64,000 bases of DNA from assembly GCF_000340215.1 (NCBI RefSeq), contig NW_006921543.1, positions 930,001-994,000 of the forward strand, given 5' to 3'. Below the pieces are notes generated by a model. The model did no database searches and was not told the origin of the DNA. It saw only the letters and a list, made by a program, of their open reading frames with translations. Position numbers and translations under genes: made by a program. Shown here one piece after another: positions 19,865 through 31,400 of this stretch; within the stretch, counting starts at the first letter, position 1; each line of letters starts with the position of its first letter. This DNA comes from Pseudocercospora fijiensis CIRAD86. Lineage: Eukaryota; Ascomycota; Dothideomycetes; Mycosphaerellales; Mycosphaerellaceae.

Positions 19865-21562
19865 TCACAACCTCGCCCCTACTTCCTTCCCACCCCCATC
19901 ATCCATCTCAAACAATTCCCTCAACTCCCTCTTCTCCACACCCTTCACGGACAAAAGCCCCTTCTCATGAACATCCACCCGTGTCTGATTCTCCTTCTCC
20001 TTCCATCCCCACGCCCGATCCTTTTCTTCCCCGTTGGAAATCGAAAATAAAGTGTTGAGAATGTATTTTCCGATGATGGGTAGGAATCTTATGAAAGGAG
20101 GGTTAGTTGTTGTGGAAGAACGAGAAAGGAGAAAAACAAAAAACTCACTTATAAGAATGAAAACTTCCCCCCGTCGCTAAAAAAAGTCCCTGCAGTCTTG
20201 CATCCGGATGTGCACAGATTAAAAAATCTTCCGTCGTCGACTGCGCGTCCCAGCAGATTCTCCAATACGCGGGGACTTTTCCCTCCGTCATGTGCGGAAG
20301 GACGCGTTGTTTTCTGATCAAGTTTTGCGTTTCTTGTTTCAGAATTTCGGGCACGGTGGACTGGTCGGTGGCGGGGACGGAGATTTTTCGTTGACTGCTG
20401 CTGCTGCTGCTGCTGGGGATGGAATTTAGGATTCCGGATTTCGAGTTGGCGAATTTCATGAGGGGGTTGGAAGGGCCCGGGGGGATGATTTCGCCGAGTC
20501 CGCCGTAGATGATCACGGGGCAGGAGGAGGTTGTTTTTTGGGTGCTGTTGCCGAGGGTGGTGAGGGAGGTGGTTTCGGATGGGGTGCAGTGGTAGTAGGC
20601 GGCGATGAGGCCGGTGGCTTGGATTTGGGATTCGATGGTTTGGTCTTCCGGGAAGTGCAGGGAGTCTTCGGTTGGGGAGAGGATTTGGGAGGTCCAGGGA
20701 CCGGCGCAGAGGAGGACTTTGTCGGCGTGCAGGGTGCGGCCGTCGGATGTTTTGGCGCCTTCGATACGGTTGGTGGAGGGGTTGTGGATGAGTTCCGTTA
20801 CGGTGCCGGTGATGCGGCGCACGCCTTTGCGTTCGGCTGCTTTCATGAAGGAGTGCGTTGCTGCGGCGGCGTCACACCAGCCTGCTTCGGGGTTGAAGTA
20901 TGAGGATTGGAAGCCTTCGGTGGAGGTGCCTTTGAGGCAGGAGAATTTTTCGGGGATCTTGTTGAGGGCGATGTCTTCTGCTTGAGTGGAGCCTCGACTG
21001 AGGAAGGTCTCTCTGATGCGTGATGTGAGGTTGCTGCCTTCTTCTTCGAGCATGAGCCAGCCGACTTTGTGGAAGTATGGACCGAGCTCTTCGCTCCAGA
21101 ACCATGGGTGAATGGTCTCACATGCTAGGTCGCAGTAGAGCTTGTTGGCATAGTCGGTTCGAATGACACGATTGACGTCGATTGAGGCCGCTGGTTTGGG
21201 CGGAGACGGCGCCTGGTCAATCACTGTGACTTTGGATGGATCTTTGTAGATGTGTGCGAGATGATAGGCAGTTGATGTTCCCTGGCAAAGGCGTCAACGT
21301 ACATCAATAAGTTATGTATGGGATGACAAATTCAATGTGATATTGAAATTCAGAGCGCGTTATGACTGAGCATTATTCTCTCGATATCGTTCCAACTTAC
21401 AAAAGTGCCAGCCCCAATAATCAGTATTGTAGGCTCTGCTTTGCCATCGAACGGGTTGTCACGATCTATACGCTTCGGATTCGGTGCAGTGCCGGAAGGC
21501 TGGATAGTTGTGTCGCTTGCGAGCACTCTGGCCGAGGTCGAGAAGACGCTGTTGGTCACCAT
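19865..21562 (-). CDS. FAD-dependent amine oxidase (saccharopine/pipecolate/fructosyl-amine oxidase type)
   Basis: Three exons, 505 aa: 21562-21401, 21281-20149 and 20087-19865. Introns are 21282-21400 (GTAAGT) and 20088-20148 (GTGAGT). Exon 1 ends inside the dinucleotide-binding motif, which splicing completes as LIIGAGTF-GTSTAYHLA. DINR-type blocks follow (IDVNRVIRTDYANKLY), then LLCAGPWTS and the C-terminal flavin-binding block FLATGGSFHSYK-FLPIIGKYI rebuilt across intron 2. This is the DAO/MSOX-like family that oxidises N-alkyl amino acids (sarcosine, L-pipecolate, saccharopine, fructosyl amino acids) to an imine and H2O2. The sequence looks nearest the saccharopine/pipecolate branch; the exact substrate is inference. 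The protein ends ARL, an accepted PTS1-type signal, so it is probably peroxisomal. Convergent with the gene at 16011. Confidence 0.85.
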
Positions 21563-22314
21563 TTTTGCTTCTCGAGCTCGCCTAGCTCTTCCCTTTTTTG
21601 CTGTAGTGTTGTATCGAAAGATTGAGCACGTAGACGGCCTTGCTTGAGGGTATAGAATGAAACGGTACAGAAGTTTTCATAATATCATCCCAGCCTCCGG
21701 CGGGCGACCAGGGCTTCGGCGGGCATACGGAATCCCCGCCCACGTTTAATTCTTACCATGTATCGGGAAACGCGTATCCACGCCTGTCGTTTTAGCAGTC
21801 AGGACATGGGTTGATGTCTCTGGCGCTGCTAAGCATGGAGACGCATGTTTGTGAGGGGAAGCTGCAAGCTTGCGTCGTTTGGGCCAAGGATGTATTCGCA
21901 AGTACAGCGCTCGAATTGGCTGTTCTCGACGGAAGGGTAAGAAATTCCGACTTACTGATCTCACGATCCCTCGATTCGATTCCACTATAGCATCGTTACG
22001 AGAGGTGTCGTTGGAGGCGAGGAACGTGGCTGTCGGAAGGTTCGACAGCTTACCCTGGTCTAGTCCCGCGCCAAGAAAGGGTCCCTCGGAGACTGCAGGA
22101 ACGTCAAGTGAAGAGATGTCTTTCGTGGAGTATTCGGGCGGCCGCGACGCTGCGGCCTCTTCGGCTACCGGCTCACGTCAACAACCTCTAGCCTCGCATA
22201 TCATTTTCATGAGATCGTCGATCGCACGTGACTGTACATTAGCAGCAGCATGGTATACGCTGAAGGAGAAATCGGAAGCGCCAGACACCGTCAAAGGGAG
22301 AGCGATTTGATGCT
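21563..22314. other. Interval between two minus-strand genes
   Basis: A 146-codon plus-strand frame (21870-22310) is present but has no recognisable domain and ends against the 3' end of the SR140 gene. I do not call it. The region contains the promoter of the amine oxidase gene. Confidence 0.45.
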
Positions 22315-24960
22315 TCAATCCTCGTCACTATCGGCAAACATGTCTTCTGCATGCTTTCGTCGCCGAGGCTCAGGTGCCGCGGGCTTTACTTCGACGCCAG
22401 CTCTCAGTGAGAAGGCATTCTTGCTGGTGCTAGCGACAGCTTGGTCTTTGGCAGGCTCATCGACTTCCATCGCAGTGTCGTATTTCAGCTCCGCGTTCTC
22501 CGGACCCGCTATCGGAGACCCATCCAGCTCATTCATGGGCTCACCGTCGAGGTCTTCGTCCATTGGCGTTCCATCGACATCGTCTATAGGTGTTCCGTCA
22601 AGGCCTTGCATGGGTTCTCCATCCACGCCATCCATGTCTTCGGTCTGGACAGACGGTGCAGGGGCAGGCGATGCAGTCGTGGCAGGCGAAGCGGTCCCTT
22701 CTATTCGTTTGAATTTAGCCAAGTACTTGGTATCAAGGCCACTCTTCTTCCCATCCTGCTCAGCTTTTTCGTTGACATCTGCCGATTCTTCAGCTGGCTG
22801 TTCGAAGAACTCCTTCTTCATGGCTTCGAATACGTCGCTTGCGAACACGCTGCCGTGTTCCCAGATGTCGAAGAGCACGCGAACTTTGTTCTGCCATTGA
22901 TTCTCCTTGATTCTTCCCCAGCCGAGCTCTTTCCCGAGCCGGCCAAGCTGTTTGAAAGTATGCTGTCGACGGAAAGCCGCCTCGAACAGCTGCCGATATC
23001 TCCATGCGTTTCGCACACCAGCCGTGGCAGAGTTCTGAAGCACATCATTGATGAGATACAATGCGACGAGCTTTGATTGTGATGGGTCGGCATCTGAATC
23101 CTTTTTCAGGGCGGGCTCTGCAGACGGCGTCTCCTCGATACTTGGAAGCTCCTCGTCTGGCTCATAGTCATCCTCTTCGTCCTGCGTCACATCCTCGCTG
23201 TCGAATTTGCCGCACTGCGTCGCGCTGAAAGGCTTTTCGATATTCAGCATGAGCATGTCGACAATCTCGTCGGCTCCAACTCCAGCATTATTGATCGCGA
23301 AGGTCGAAATAGCAGCGACATCCCCAACTCGTAGTCTTGTGTGGGTTGCTGGGACTCGAGACAAAAGCCAAGCAAACTTGGCAATCTTCAGTGGTGAGAG
23401 ATACTTTTTCTCGTTGTCTGATGCTGCGCCTTCGCCTTCTCGCTTCCCCGTATTGAATTTCCGTTCTTCTTCATCGTCGCTTTCCTCGTCGCTCGACACA
23501 TAGCTGGGATGATCCAAAGCATCGCCCAGCCGAGACAAATCTGCGAAAGGCACTTCGCCTTGCTTGAGATTCCAGTCAATCACAACATCGTCAACGACTC
23601 GCTCAGGACGTTTTGCAATGCGCTTCTGCTCTTGCAGCATATCAAGATTCTCATCGTCGTTCCACATCAGGTATCGGTAGTAGACTCCGGCGGGACTCTG
23701 CGAATCAAACAGAAAGGCGAAACGCTCATCGGTTTGCACTTCTGGTATTGCCATGAGTCCAGCTTCAAGCTGAAGTGCGCGTCGTGGGTCGGGCTCCGCA
23801 AGTAGTCTGTCAGCTATGGTGTGTACTGCACGGATGGTCGTGATGGCGAGGGGAGGCTGCACAGCAATGTTCGCGGTCGCCTGAGGAAGTTGATTGTGAC
23901 TGCGTGACCGAGCTTCGTATGAATCGGGTGGTGCGAAATGAGATGGCGGAGGAGCATTCCTCATGCTGAAAGCGCCACGAGGTTGGTCTGGATTGGCCTT
24001 TTGCGCCCCAAATGGCTCTACATCAGTGGCAGGCATTGCGACTGCGACTGCGCCTGGCTGAAGTGCTGTGGATGACAGATGGCGCGAACATGACAGCCTG
24101 TAGCCACACCCCAGATACTTATCTCGCAGTGCACTGACTGCGGTATCAATTTGAGTGGAAGCAGTCTCGGGGGATAAGGTTGCGATGGCCGTCACAGAAG
24201 ATCTGCTCACTGTCGACTGGGGTTGTATGAGGACCGCATGCACGGACAGATGTTTTCCAACGACCGCTCGTACATCATCCTCGGTGGTGCTCAGTGGCAG
24301 ACCAGACAGCTGTATGGTCGGTCGTGGAGCAGTATCTTCTTCTGCTTCCACTTCTTCGTCCGGAGCATATCGTTCTCTATCCCGCGCGTCTTCTCGACGG
24401 CCATCTCCCATGTACTCTCTAGCGAATGCTTCCTGCTCACGACGCGCCTCTTGCTGTTCGCGCAGCTCATCTAGAGCTCGCTTTCTCTTCAGACTGGGCG
24501 GAGGACCAGGCACTGGACCTAGACTCCCTGGGCCGCTCCTCGGTGCTCCTCCCTGTCTGGAGCGCAAGCGAGCTCTAGATGAGCTGCGCGANNNNNNNNN
24601 NNNNNNNNNNNNNNNNNNNNNNNNNNNNNNNNNNNNNNNNNNNNNNNNNNNNNNNNNNNNNNNNNNNNNNNNNNNNNNNNNNNNNNNNNNNCCTCCATAG
24701 CCACCACGCGACCCTCCATATGCCCCGCGAGGTGCGCCGTAGTTCCCTCGCGCGCCCATCGGAAAGCCATCGTAATCGTCATCGTCATTACCACCAAAAG
24801 AGTCTTCAAAGTCCTTCAGTGCCGCAGCAGCTTCGGCGTGTTCGCGTCGTCTCTTCTCCTCTTGCGCCAGTCGTTCCTTCTCAAATGCCGAGAGCTTTTT
24901 CGGCGCACAAAGCTTGTCTTTGACATCGGGAAACTCTTTGGGATTCTCCTCCTCCGCCAT
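22315..24960 (-). CDS. U2 snRNP-associated SURP-motif protein (SR140/U2SURP)
   Basis: ATG at 24960 (MAEEENPKEFPDVKDKLCAP), stop at 22315; the frame is open throughout but interrupted by a 100-N gap, so its true length is unknown (about 880 aa as assembled). Order: an N-terminal KKLSAFEKERLAQEEKRR charged helix, a Gly/Tyr-rich stretch into the gap, KRKRALDELREQQEARREQE, a partial RRM (PTIQLSGLPLSTTEDDVRAV), a SURP module (TIADRLLAEPDPRRALQLEA, then FAFLFDSQSPAGVYYRYLMW), a CID domain (LSPLKIAKFAWLLSRVPATH, KLVALYLINDVLQNSA, LFDIWEHGSVF) and an acidic tail with repeated DGxPM units. That RRM-SURP-CID order is diagnostic of SR140, a U2 snRNP component in pre-mRNA splicing. Residues directly next to the gap are suspect (see the inverted repeat entry). 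Confidence 0.87.
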   Translation of the reverse strand: MAEEENPKEFPDVKDKLCAPKKLSAFEKERLAQEEKRRREHAEAAAALKDFEDSFGGNDDDDYDGFPMGARGNYGAPRGAYGGSRGGYGXXXXXXXXXXXXXXXXXXXXXXXXXXXXXXXXXXSRSSSRARLRSRQGGAPRSGPGSLGPVPGPPPSLKRKRALDELREQQEARREQEAFAREYMGDGRREDARDRERYAPDEEVEAEEDTAPRPTIQLSGLPLSTTEDDVRAVVGKHLSVHAVLIQPQSTVSRSSVTAIATLSPETASTQIDTAVSALRDKYLGCGYRLSCSRHLSSTALQPGAVAVAMPATDVEPFGAQKANPDQPRGAFSMRNAPPPSHFAPPDSYEARSRSHNQLPQATANIAVQPPLAITTIRAVHTIADRLLAEPDPRRALQLEAGLMAIPEVQTDERFAFLFDSQSPAGVYYRYLMWNDDENLDMLQEQKRIAKRPERVVDDVVIDWNLKQGEVPFADLSRLGDALDHPSYVSSDEESDDEEERKFNTGKREGEGAASDNEKKYLSPLKIAKFAWLLSRVPATHTRLRVGDVAAISTFAINNAGVGADEIVDMLMLNIEKPFSATQCGKFDSEDVTQDEEDDYEPDEELPSIEETPSAEPALKKDSDADPSQSKLVALYLINDVLQNSATAGVRNAWRYRQLFEAAFRRQHTFKQLGRLGKELGWGRIKENQWQNKVRVLFDIWEHGSVFASDVFEAMKKEFFEQPAEESADVNEKAEQDGKKSGLDTKYLAKFKRIEGTASPATTASPAPAPSVQTEDMDGVDGEPMQGLDGTPIDDVDGTPMDEDLDGEPMNELDGSPIAGPENAELKYDTAMEVDEPAKDQAVASTSKNAFSLRAGVEVKPAAPEPRRRKHAEDMFADSDED
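24457..24591. repeat. Inverted duplication abutting the assembly gap
   Basis: About 25 bases around 24458-24483 (agctcatctagagctcgctt core) recur as the reverse complement at 24566-24590. The spacer between them is itself imperfectly palindromic, so KRKRALDELR can be read on both strands. It ends exactly where the Ns begin, which suggests a misassembled or hairpin read rather than real sequence. Confidence 0.7.
24592..24691. other. Assembly gap (100 N)
   Basis: 100 consecutive N inside the SR140 coding region. The round number suggests a placeholder of unknown true size. Confidence 1.
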
Positions 24961-25416
24961 AGTCACAGATTGCTGGGATTATTATGTCATTACTCATTGC
25001 ATGTGGTGTGCAGCTCTCAAGGTCACTTGGGGAAGTCCTCCGCAATAAGGTTGCTGCTAGCGCGTCTTCGGCGTTCGGCAGCCAAATGTCGGCCCGCGCG
25101 CAAGCTGCACCTGACCTGACCTTGAACTGCTGAAGCTTCAATCGTGCTCCGACTTGTGCCCTTCTGATATCGCCCTCACCCTCACTTCGACGCCTCACAG
25201 TCGCTCGAGGGACTGTACAGATCGATACTACACCCGACGAATGGAAGACCATAGCAAATGCGACAACCACCCCACCCCACCAAGTGAAGCCTGAATTGGC
25301 CTCCAATACCACCACTCGCCTTCGACCGGCCGCCAACTACTCTATGCGCCACCCATAGCGACGACAATTCTTGTACGCGAAGCCTGCTCCAGGCTTCGCT
25401 GCATCCTCCCATCGCC
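24961..25416. promoter_or_regulatory. Divergent promoter shared by SR140 and TOR kinase genes
   Basis: 456 bp between two divergent start codons. No other gene seen. Confidence 0.6.
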
Positions 25417-28400
25417 ATGGCGAGCGCGTACAGCGAAGCGCTCAACGCCATATTTCAAGAGCTCAAATCGCGCAATGAACATACCCGCCAGAATGCCGCT
25501 GCACGCCTGCTCGACCAGGTCAACGCCGCCTTCAGGGAACTGCCGCCGGCATCCTGGACGCAGTACTATACTGAAGTCAACGCCAAGATGGTGCAGTTCA
25601 TCCTCAGCGGGCAGGACACACACGAGCGCATGGGGGGACTGTACGCATTGAATGCTTTGATTGATTTCAAGGGTGACGATGCCGCGCAGAAGGTCACCAA
25701 GTTCAGCAATTACATTAAGAGAACATTGGAAGGCAACGATACCAGTGCCATGATCGTCGCAGCTAAGTGCTTGGGACGCTTGGCGACACCTGGTGGCGCC
25801 TTGACTGCCGAACTGGTGGAAGCTGAAGTGAAGCACGCGCTGGAGTGGTTGACCTCGGAACGTAATGAGAACCGACGCTTTGCTGCAGTTCTTATCCTGC
25901 GCGAGTTGGCTCGGAACAGCTCAACCTTGCTGTACATGTACATTCCGGGCATCCTGGTGAGCATTTGGGAGGGATTGCGCGACCAAAAAGTGGTGATAAG
26001 AGAAACCGCTGCAGAGGTTGTGTCCCAGTGTTGCAAGATATTATCCGCACGCGATCCACAACAGCGGCAAACTTGCCTCGCTCGACTGTTCGAGGGTGCT
26101 CAGGATGGCTTCCGTCGTGGCACGGTTGAGTGCGTGCATGGCTCACTCTTGGTCTACAAGGAACTGCTGGTGCAGGGCGGCATGTTCATGCACGGCAACA
26201 AGTACAAAGATGCATGCGAGCGCGTGCTTCTGCAGCAGTATCGCGAACACCGAGACCCAACCATCCGACGCACAGTAGTAGAGATCATTCCTCTACTCGC
26301 TGCCTACGCGCCGAAAGACTTCTGTCACAACTATCTTGCACGCTCAATGCAACATCTACAAAACCTCCTCAAAGACCCGAAGCAACGCAACATGGCATTT
26401 GTGGCTATAGGGAAGATCGCACATGCTGTGGGCTCGCAGATCGCTCCATATCTCGACACCATACTCTTACATATCCGGGATGCTCTTTCTGTGAAGAATC
26501 GAACGAAGCATTCCGACGAGGCACCGATCTTTGAATGTATCAGCATGATCTCCATTGCTGTCGGCCAAACTCTGAGCAAGTACATGGAGGCTCTGCTTGA
26601 TCCCATCTTTGCTTGTGGTCTCTCGGACGCCTTGACCCAGGCTTTGGTTGACATGGCTCACTACATTCCTCCAGTCAAGACAACGATTCAAGAGAAGCTC
26701 CTCGACTTGCTCAGTCGAACGCTCTGCGGACAGCCTTTCCAGACGCTGGGTCATCCAACCCAAGGTAAAGGCCTCCCTCCCATCTACACCAAGGAGTACA
26801 GAGATCAGAAAGATCCGCAGCATCAAGAACACAAGGACCAAGAGATTGCACTGGCTCTTCACACGCTCGGGTCTTTTGACTTCAGCGGGCATGTGCTGAA
26901 CGAATTTGTGCGCGATGTCGCTATCCGCTACGTGGAGGATGATGATGCTACCATTCGCAAGGCTGCTGCCCTGACCTGCTGCCAATTGTTTGTCAAGGAT
27001 CCCATTGTCCATCAGACCAGCCACCATGCCATTCAGGTCGTATCGGACGTTATCGAGAAACTGCTCACTGTTGGAGTCGCCGATCCACATCCCGACATCA
27101 GGCAGACCGTTTTGGTGTCGCTCGACGCACGTTTCGACCGCCACCTCTCGAATGCTGAAAATGTTCGCACACTCTTTCTAGCGCTCCATGATGAGAAATT
27201 CGCCATTCGTGAGGCAGCAATGACGATCATCGGTCGACTCACACAGGTCAATCCGGCCTATGTCTTCCCATCGCTACGCAAAGTCCTGATTCAACTGCTG
27301 ACCGAAATCAACTACTCCAACAACCCGAACAACAAGCGGGAATCGGCGCAACTGATCAGCCATCTGGTCAATGCAAGTCAAAAGCTCATCAGGCCGTATG
27401 TGACGCCAATGGTCGATGTCCTTCTTCCCCGAGCTTCAGATCATCATGTCGAAGTCGCAGCCACCTCATTGCGTGCTCTTGGCGATCTCGCGGCTGTCGG
27501 CGGCGAAGACATGAAGCAGTGGATACCGAAGCTGATGCAAATCATCATTCTAAGCTTGCAAGACCTGGCTGCGCCCAAAAAGCGCGAAGCTGCATTGTGC
27601 ACCCTGGGTCAACTCGCTAGCAACAGCGGATATGTCATCGATCCATATACCGAGCATCCGGAATTGCTCACTCTTCTCGTTAACATTATCAAGAATGAAC
27701 CGCCGGGTGATCTTCGACGTGAGACAATCCGACTCATGGGCATACTTGGAGCTCTTGATCCCTACAAGCATCAGCAGGTGGTGGAGGAGTCCCCAGAATC
27801 TAATCTCAAGGCCGACTCTAGCGCCGAATCAGACGTGACGCTAATAATGAAGGGTATCACTCCGAGCACGGAAGACTACTACCCCACTGTGGTCATCAAC
27901 ACTCTCATGGCCATGCTCAAAGAAGACACACTCAAGCAATACCACTCAGGCGTTGTTGAAGCTGTCATGAATATCTATGCGACAATGGGCATGAAATGTG
28001 TGCCGTTTCTCGGCACCGTTGTTCCAGGCATCGTCGGCGTCTTGAAGGACGCCTCAAGCGAGGGGCGTCTGGAAGGATATTTCAGTCAACTTGGTCTGCT
28101 TGTGAAGATCGTCCGACAGCACATCCGCCCACATCTGCCTGTCATGATTGTTGCCATCGAAAATCATTGGTACAAGAGCACGCAGCTTCAGGCCACGATT
28201 CTGAGTCTTATCGAGAGCATAGCGCGAAGCCTTGAGGGAGAGTTCAAAATCTACCTAGCAGAAGTCTTGCCTCTCATGCTGGGCGTTCTGGATGCTGATG
28301 GTAGATCTGATGCTGGACGGTCTGCCCAGCAACGTGTGCTCCACGCCTTCTTGGTGTTCGGCGCTAGTGCCGAGGAATACATGCACCTCATCATTCCCGT

Positions 28401-31400
28401 CATCGTCCGCATGTTCGACATGAGCGATGGACGTTTCCGTGACCGCAATGTGCGGAAAGCAGCAATCGAGACGATTGGTCGTCTCAGCAAGCAGGTCAAC
28501 ATCGCGGAATTCGCTGCCAAAATCATACATCCACTTGCTCGCGTTCTCAACGGCAGTGACCAGATTCTCAAGCCCGCCGCCATGGAGACACTCTGCGCTC
28601 TGATTTTCCAGCTCGGTCAAGACTTCTTACATTTTGTGCCAACCATCGACAAGATCCTGACTGCTCAGCGCATCAACTACACTGCGTACAACTTGATTGT
28701 AAACAAGCTTAAGAAGCACGAGGCTCTACCCCAGGATCTGAGTCCCGACGAGAGATACAACGACGAGGATGAGGATCAGTATCCCACCGAGATTGCTACC
28801 AAGAAGCTCGCCGTGAATCAGCAGCACCTGAAGAACGCATGGGAGGCCAATCAGAAGTCGACCAAGGAAGACTGGCAAGAATGGATGCGACGCTTCTCAG
28901 TGGAGCTCCTCAGAGAAAGCCCGCAACAAGCACTTAGAGCCTGCACGAATCTTGCTAGTATCTACCCACCACTGGCACGATCACTCTTCAACAGTGCTTT
29001 TGTCAGCTGTTGGACTGAGCTCTATGATCAATATCAAGAAGAGCTTGTTCGATCTATCGAGACTGCTCTCACGAGTCCTAATATCCCTCCTGAGATCCTT
29101 CAGGTCTTGTTGAATCTGGCGGAATTCATGGAACATGATGACAAAGCTCTGCCAATCGATGTCCGAACACTCGGAATGTACGCCGGCAAGTGCCACGCCT
29201 ACGCGAAAGCTTTGCACTACAAAGAGCTCGAATTCAATGCTGAACAGAATGCAAGTGCAGTAGAAGCTCTCATTTCGATCAACAACCAGCTTCAACAGAC
29301 GGATGCAGCCTTTGGCATACTTAGAAAGGCACAAGGCTACACTGATGTTGATCTGAAGGAGACTTGGTTTGAGAAACTTCAGCGCTGGGAGGACGCCTTG
29401 ATGGCTTACCAAAACCGCGAGGAGATGGAAGGTGGTGCACAGAATGCATCTTTCGAAGTCGTGATGGGCAAGATGCGATGTCTGCACGCCTTAGGCGAGT
29501 GGGACACACTGTCTTCCATCGCGCAAGAGAGGTGGCACAGCTCGAACAGCGAAAACAGGCGCCACATTGCTCCTCTGGCAGCAGCTGCTGCTTGGGGGAT
29601 GGGTCAATGGGACGTTATGGATGAATATTTGACAGCCATGAAGCAGCATACACCAGATCGCAGCTTCTTCGGTGCTATTCTTGCAATTCATCGCAACCAC
29701 TTCGAGGAAGCGCACGCACACATCACCAAAGCGCGGGATGGACTTGATACAGAACTCTCGGCGCTGCTCGGCGAAAGCTATACTCGGGCGTACGGCGTCA
29801 TTGTTCGCGTGCAGATGCTGGCCGAACTTGAAGAGATCATTTCGTACAAGCAAGCATTTAATGATCTGTCCAAGCAAGATCGTATGCGACAGACGTGGAC
29901 AAAACGCTTGAGAGGTTGTCAACGCCAGGTTGACGTGTGGCAGCGAATGCTCAAAGTGCGCGCACTCGTCATCACGCCTCAAGAGAACCAGGAGATGTAT
30001 ATCAAATTTGCCTCGATCTGCCGCAAGGCTGGCAGGAATGGGCTGGCAGAGAAGAGTCTGAACAGTCTGCTCGACATTGGTACAGGTACTGGAACCTTGA
30101 CCACCGATCCAGCTAGCTGGGAGAAAGTCCAACAAGCGCCATATGCCGTGCAATACGCCACGTTCAAGTTTCTCTGGTCAACGGATCATCATGAACTCGC
30201 CCTCAACTCTCTGCGTGGTTTTACGCGAACTCTCAGAGAGGACTACGAGAACAGCCAAGCTGCTACGCTGTCCATGAACGGGCTGAATGTAAACGGCGTC
30301 AATGGCGTTCATGCTCCTGTTCGTGCTGGACTTCTCACTGCCACGAATGGAGTCAACGCACTGAATGGCGTCCACAGCAATGGTCCGTTTGGTGCAGCCA
30401 ATGCTCATCAGATGTCAGCGAGGGAGAAGGCAGAGCTCGAGGAGTGGCGGATGCTCCTAGCACGCTGCTACCTCAAGCAGGGTGACTGGCAGGTCAAATT
30501 GCACAACGGCGATTGGCAGTCAGAGCATGTTGCTGACGTCCTTGCCTCTTACCGCGCAGCCACTCGATATCATGAGAATTGGTACAAGGCATGGCACGCA
30601 TGGGCATTGGCCAATTTTGAAGTCGTCACCTCTCTGACTTCTGGCGATCGCGAGAACGCTGATACCCCATCGTATCTGGTTTCAGAACATGTCGTGCCAG
30701 CGATCAAGGGCTTTTTCAAGGGCATTGCACTTCAGTCGACGAGCTCTCTGCAGGATACACTTCGCCTGCTTACCCTGTGGTTCGCGCATGGCAATCACCA
30801 GGAAGTCACTCATGCTGTCACTCAAGGCATCAGCACCGTCAGCGTTGACACCTGGCTCGAGGTCATTCCGCAGCTCATTGCCAGAATCAACCAGCCAAAC
30901 AGACTCGTCCGTGAGGGTATCCACAATCTTCTGGTCGACATAGGCCGTGCACATCCGCAAGCCTTGGTCTACCCTCTCACAGTCTCCATGAAGAGCGACA
31001 CGGGCAACCGCTCCCGGTCAGCGGCTCGCATCATGGAGGCCATGAGACAACACTCACCCAAGCTTGTCGAGCAAGCCGCCCTTGTCAGCCACGAGCTCAT
31101 CCGTATTGCGGTGCTCTGGCACGAGCAGTGGCACGAGGGCTTGGAAGAAGCTAGTCGATTGTTCTTCGGCGACCACAACATAGCAGGTATGCTGGCCACG
31201 CTGGAGCCTCTCCACGAAATGCTTCGAAAGGGACCCGAGACACTAAGGGAGATCTCGTTCATTCAATCTTTTGGACGTGACCTTAATGAGGCCCGTGATT
31301 GGTGTCAGGCATGGAACTCGTCTAGAGAGATTGGAGATCTCAACCAAGCCTGGGATCTCTACTATGGCGTTTTCAAGAGGATTGCTAGACAACTGCCACA

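Noticed and set aside
22250..22900. 216-codon plus frame, Ser/Pro-rich
   Set aside because: Antisense shadow of the SR140 acidic tail repeats.
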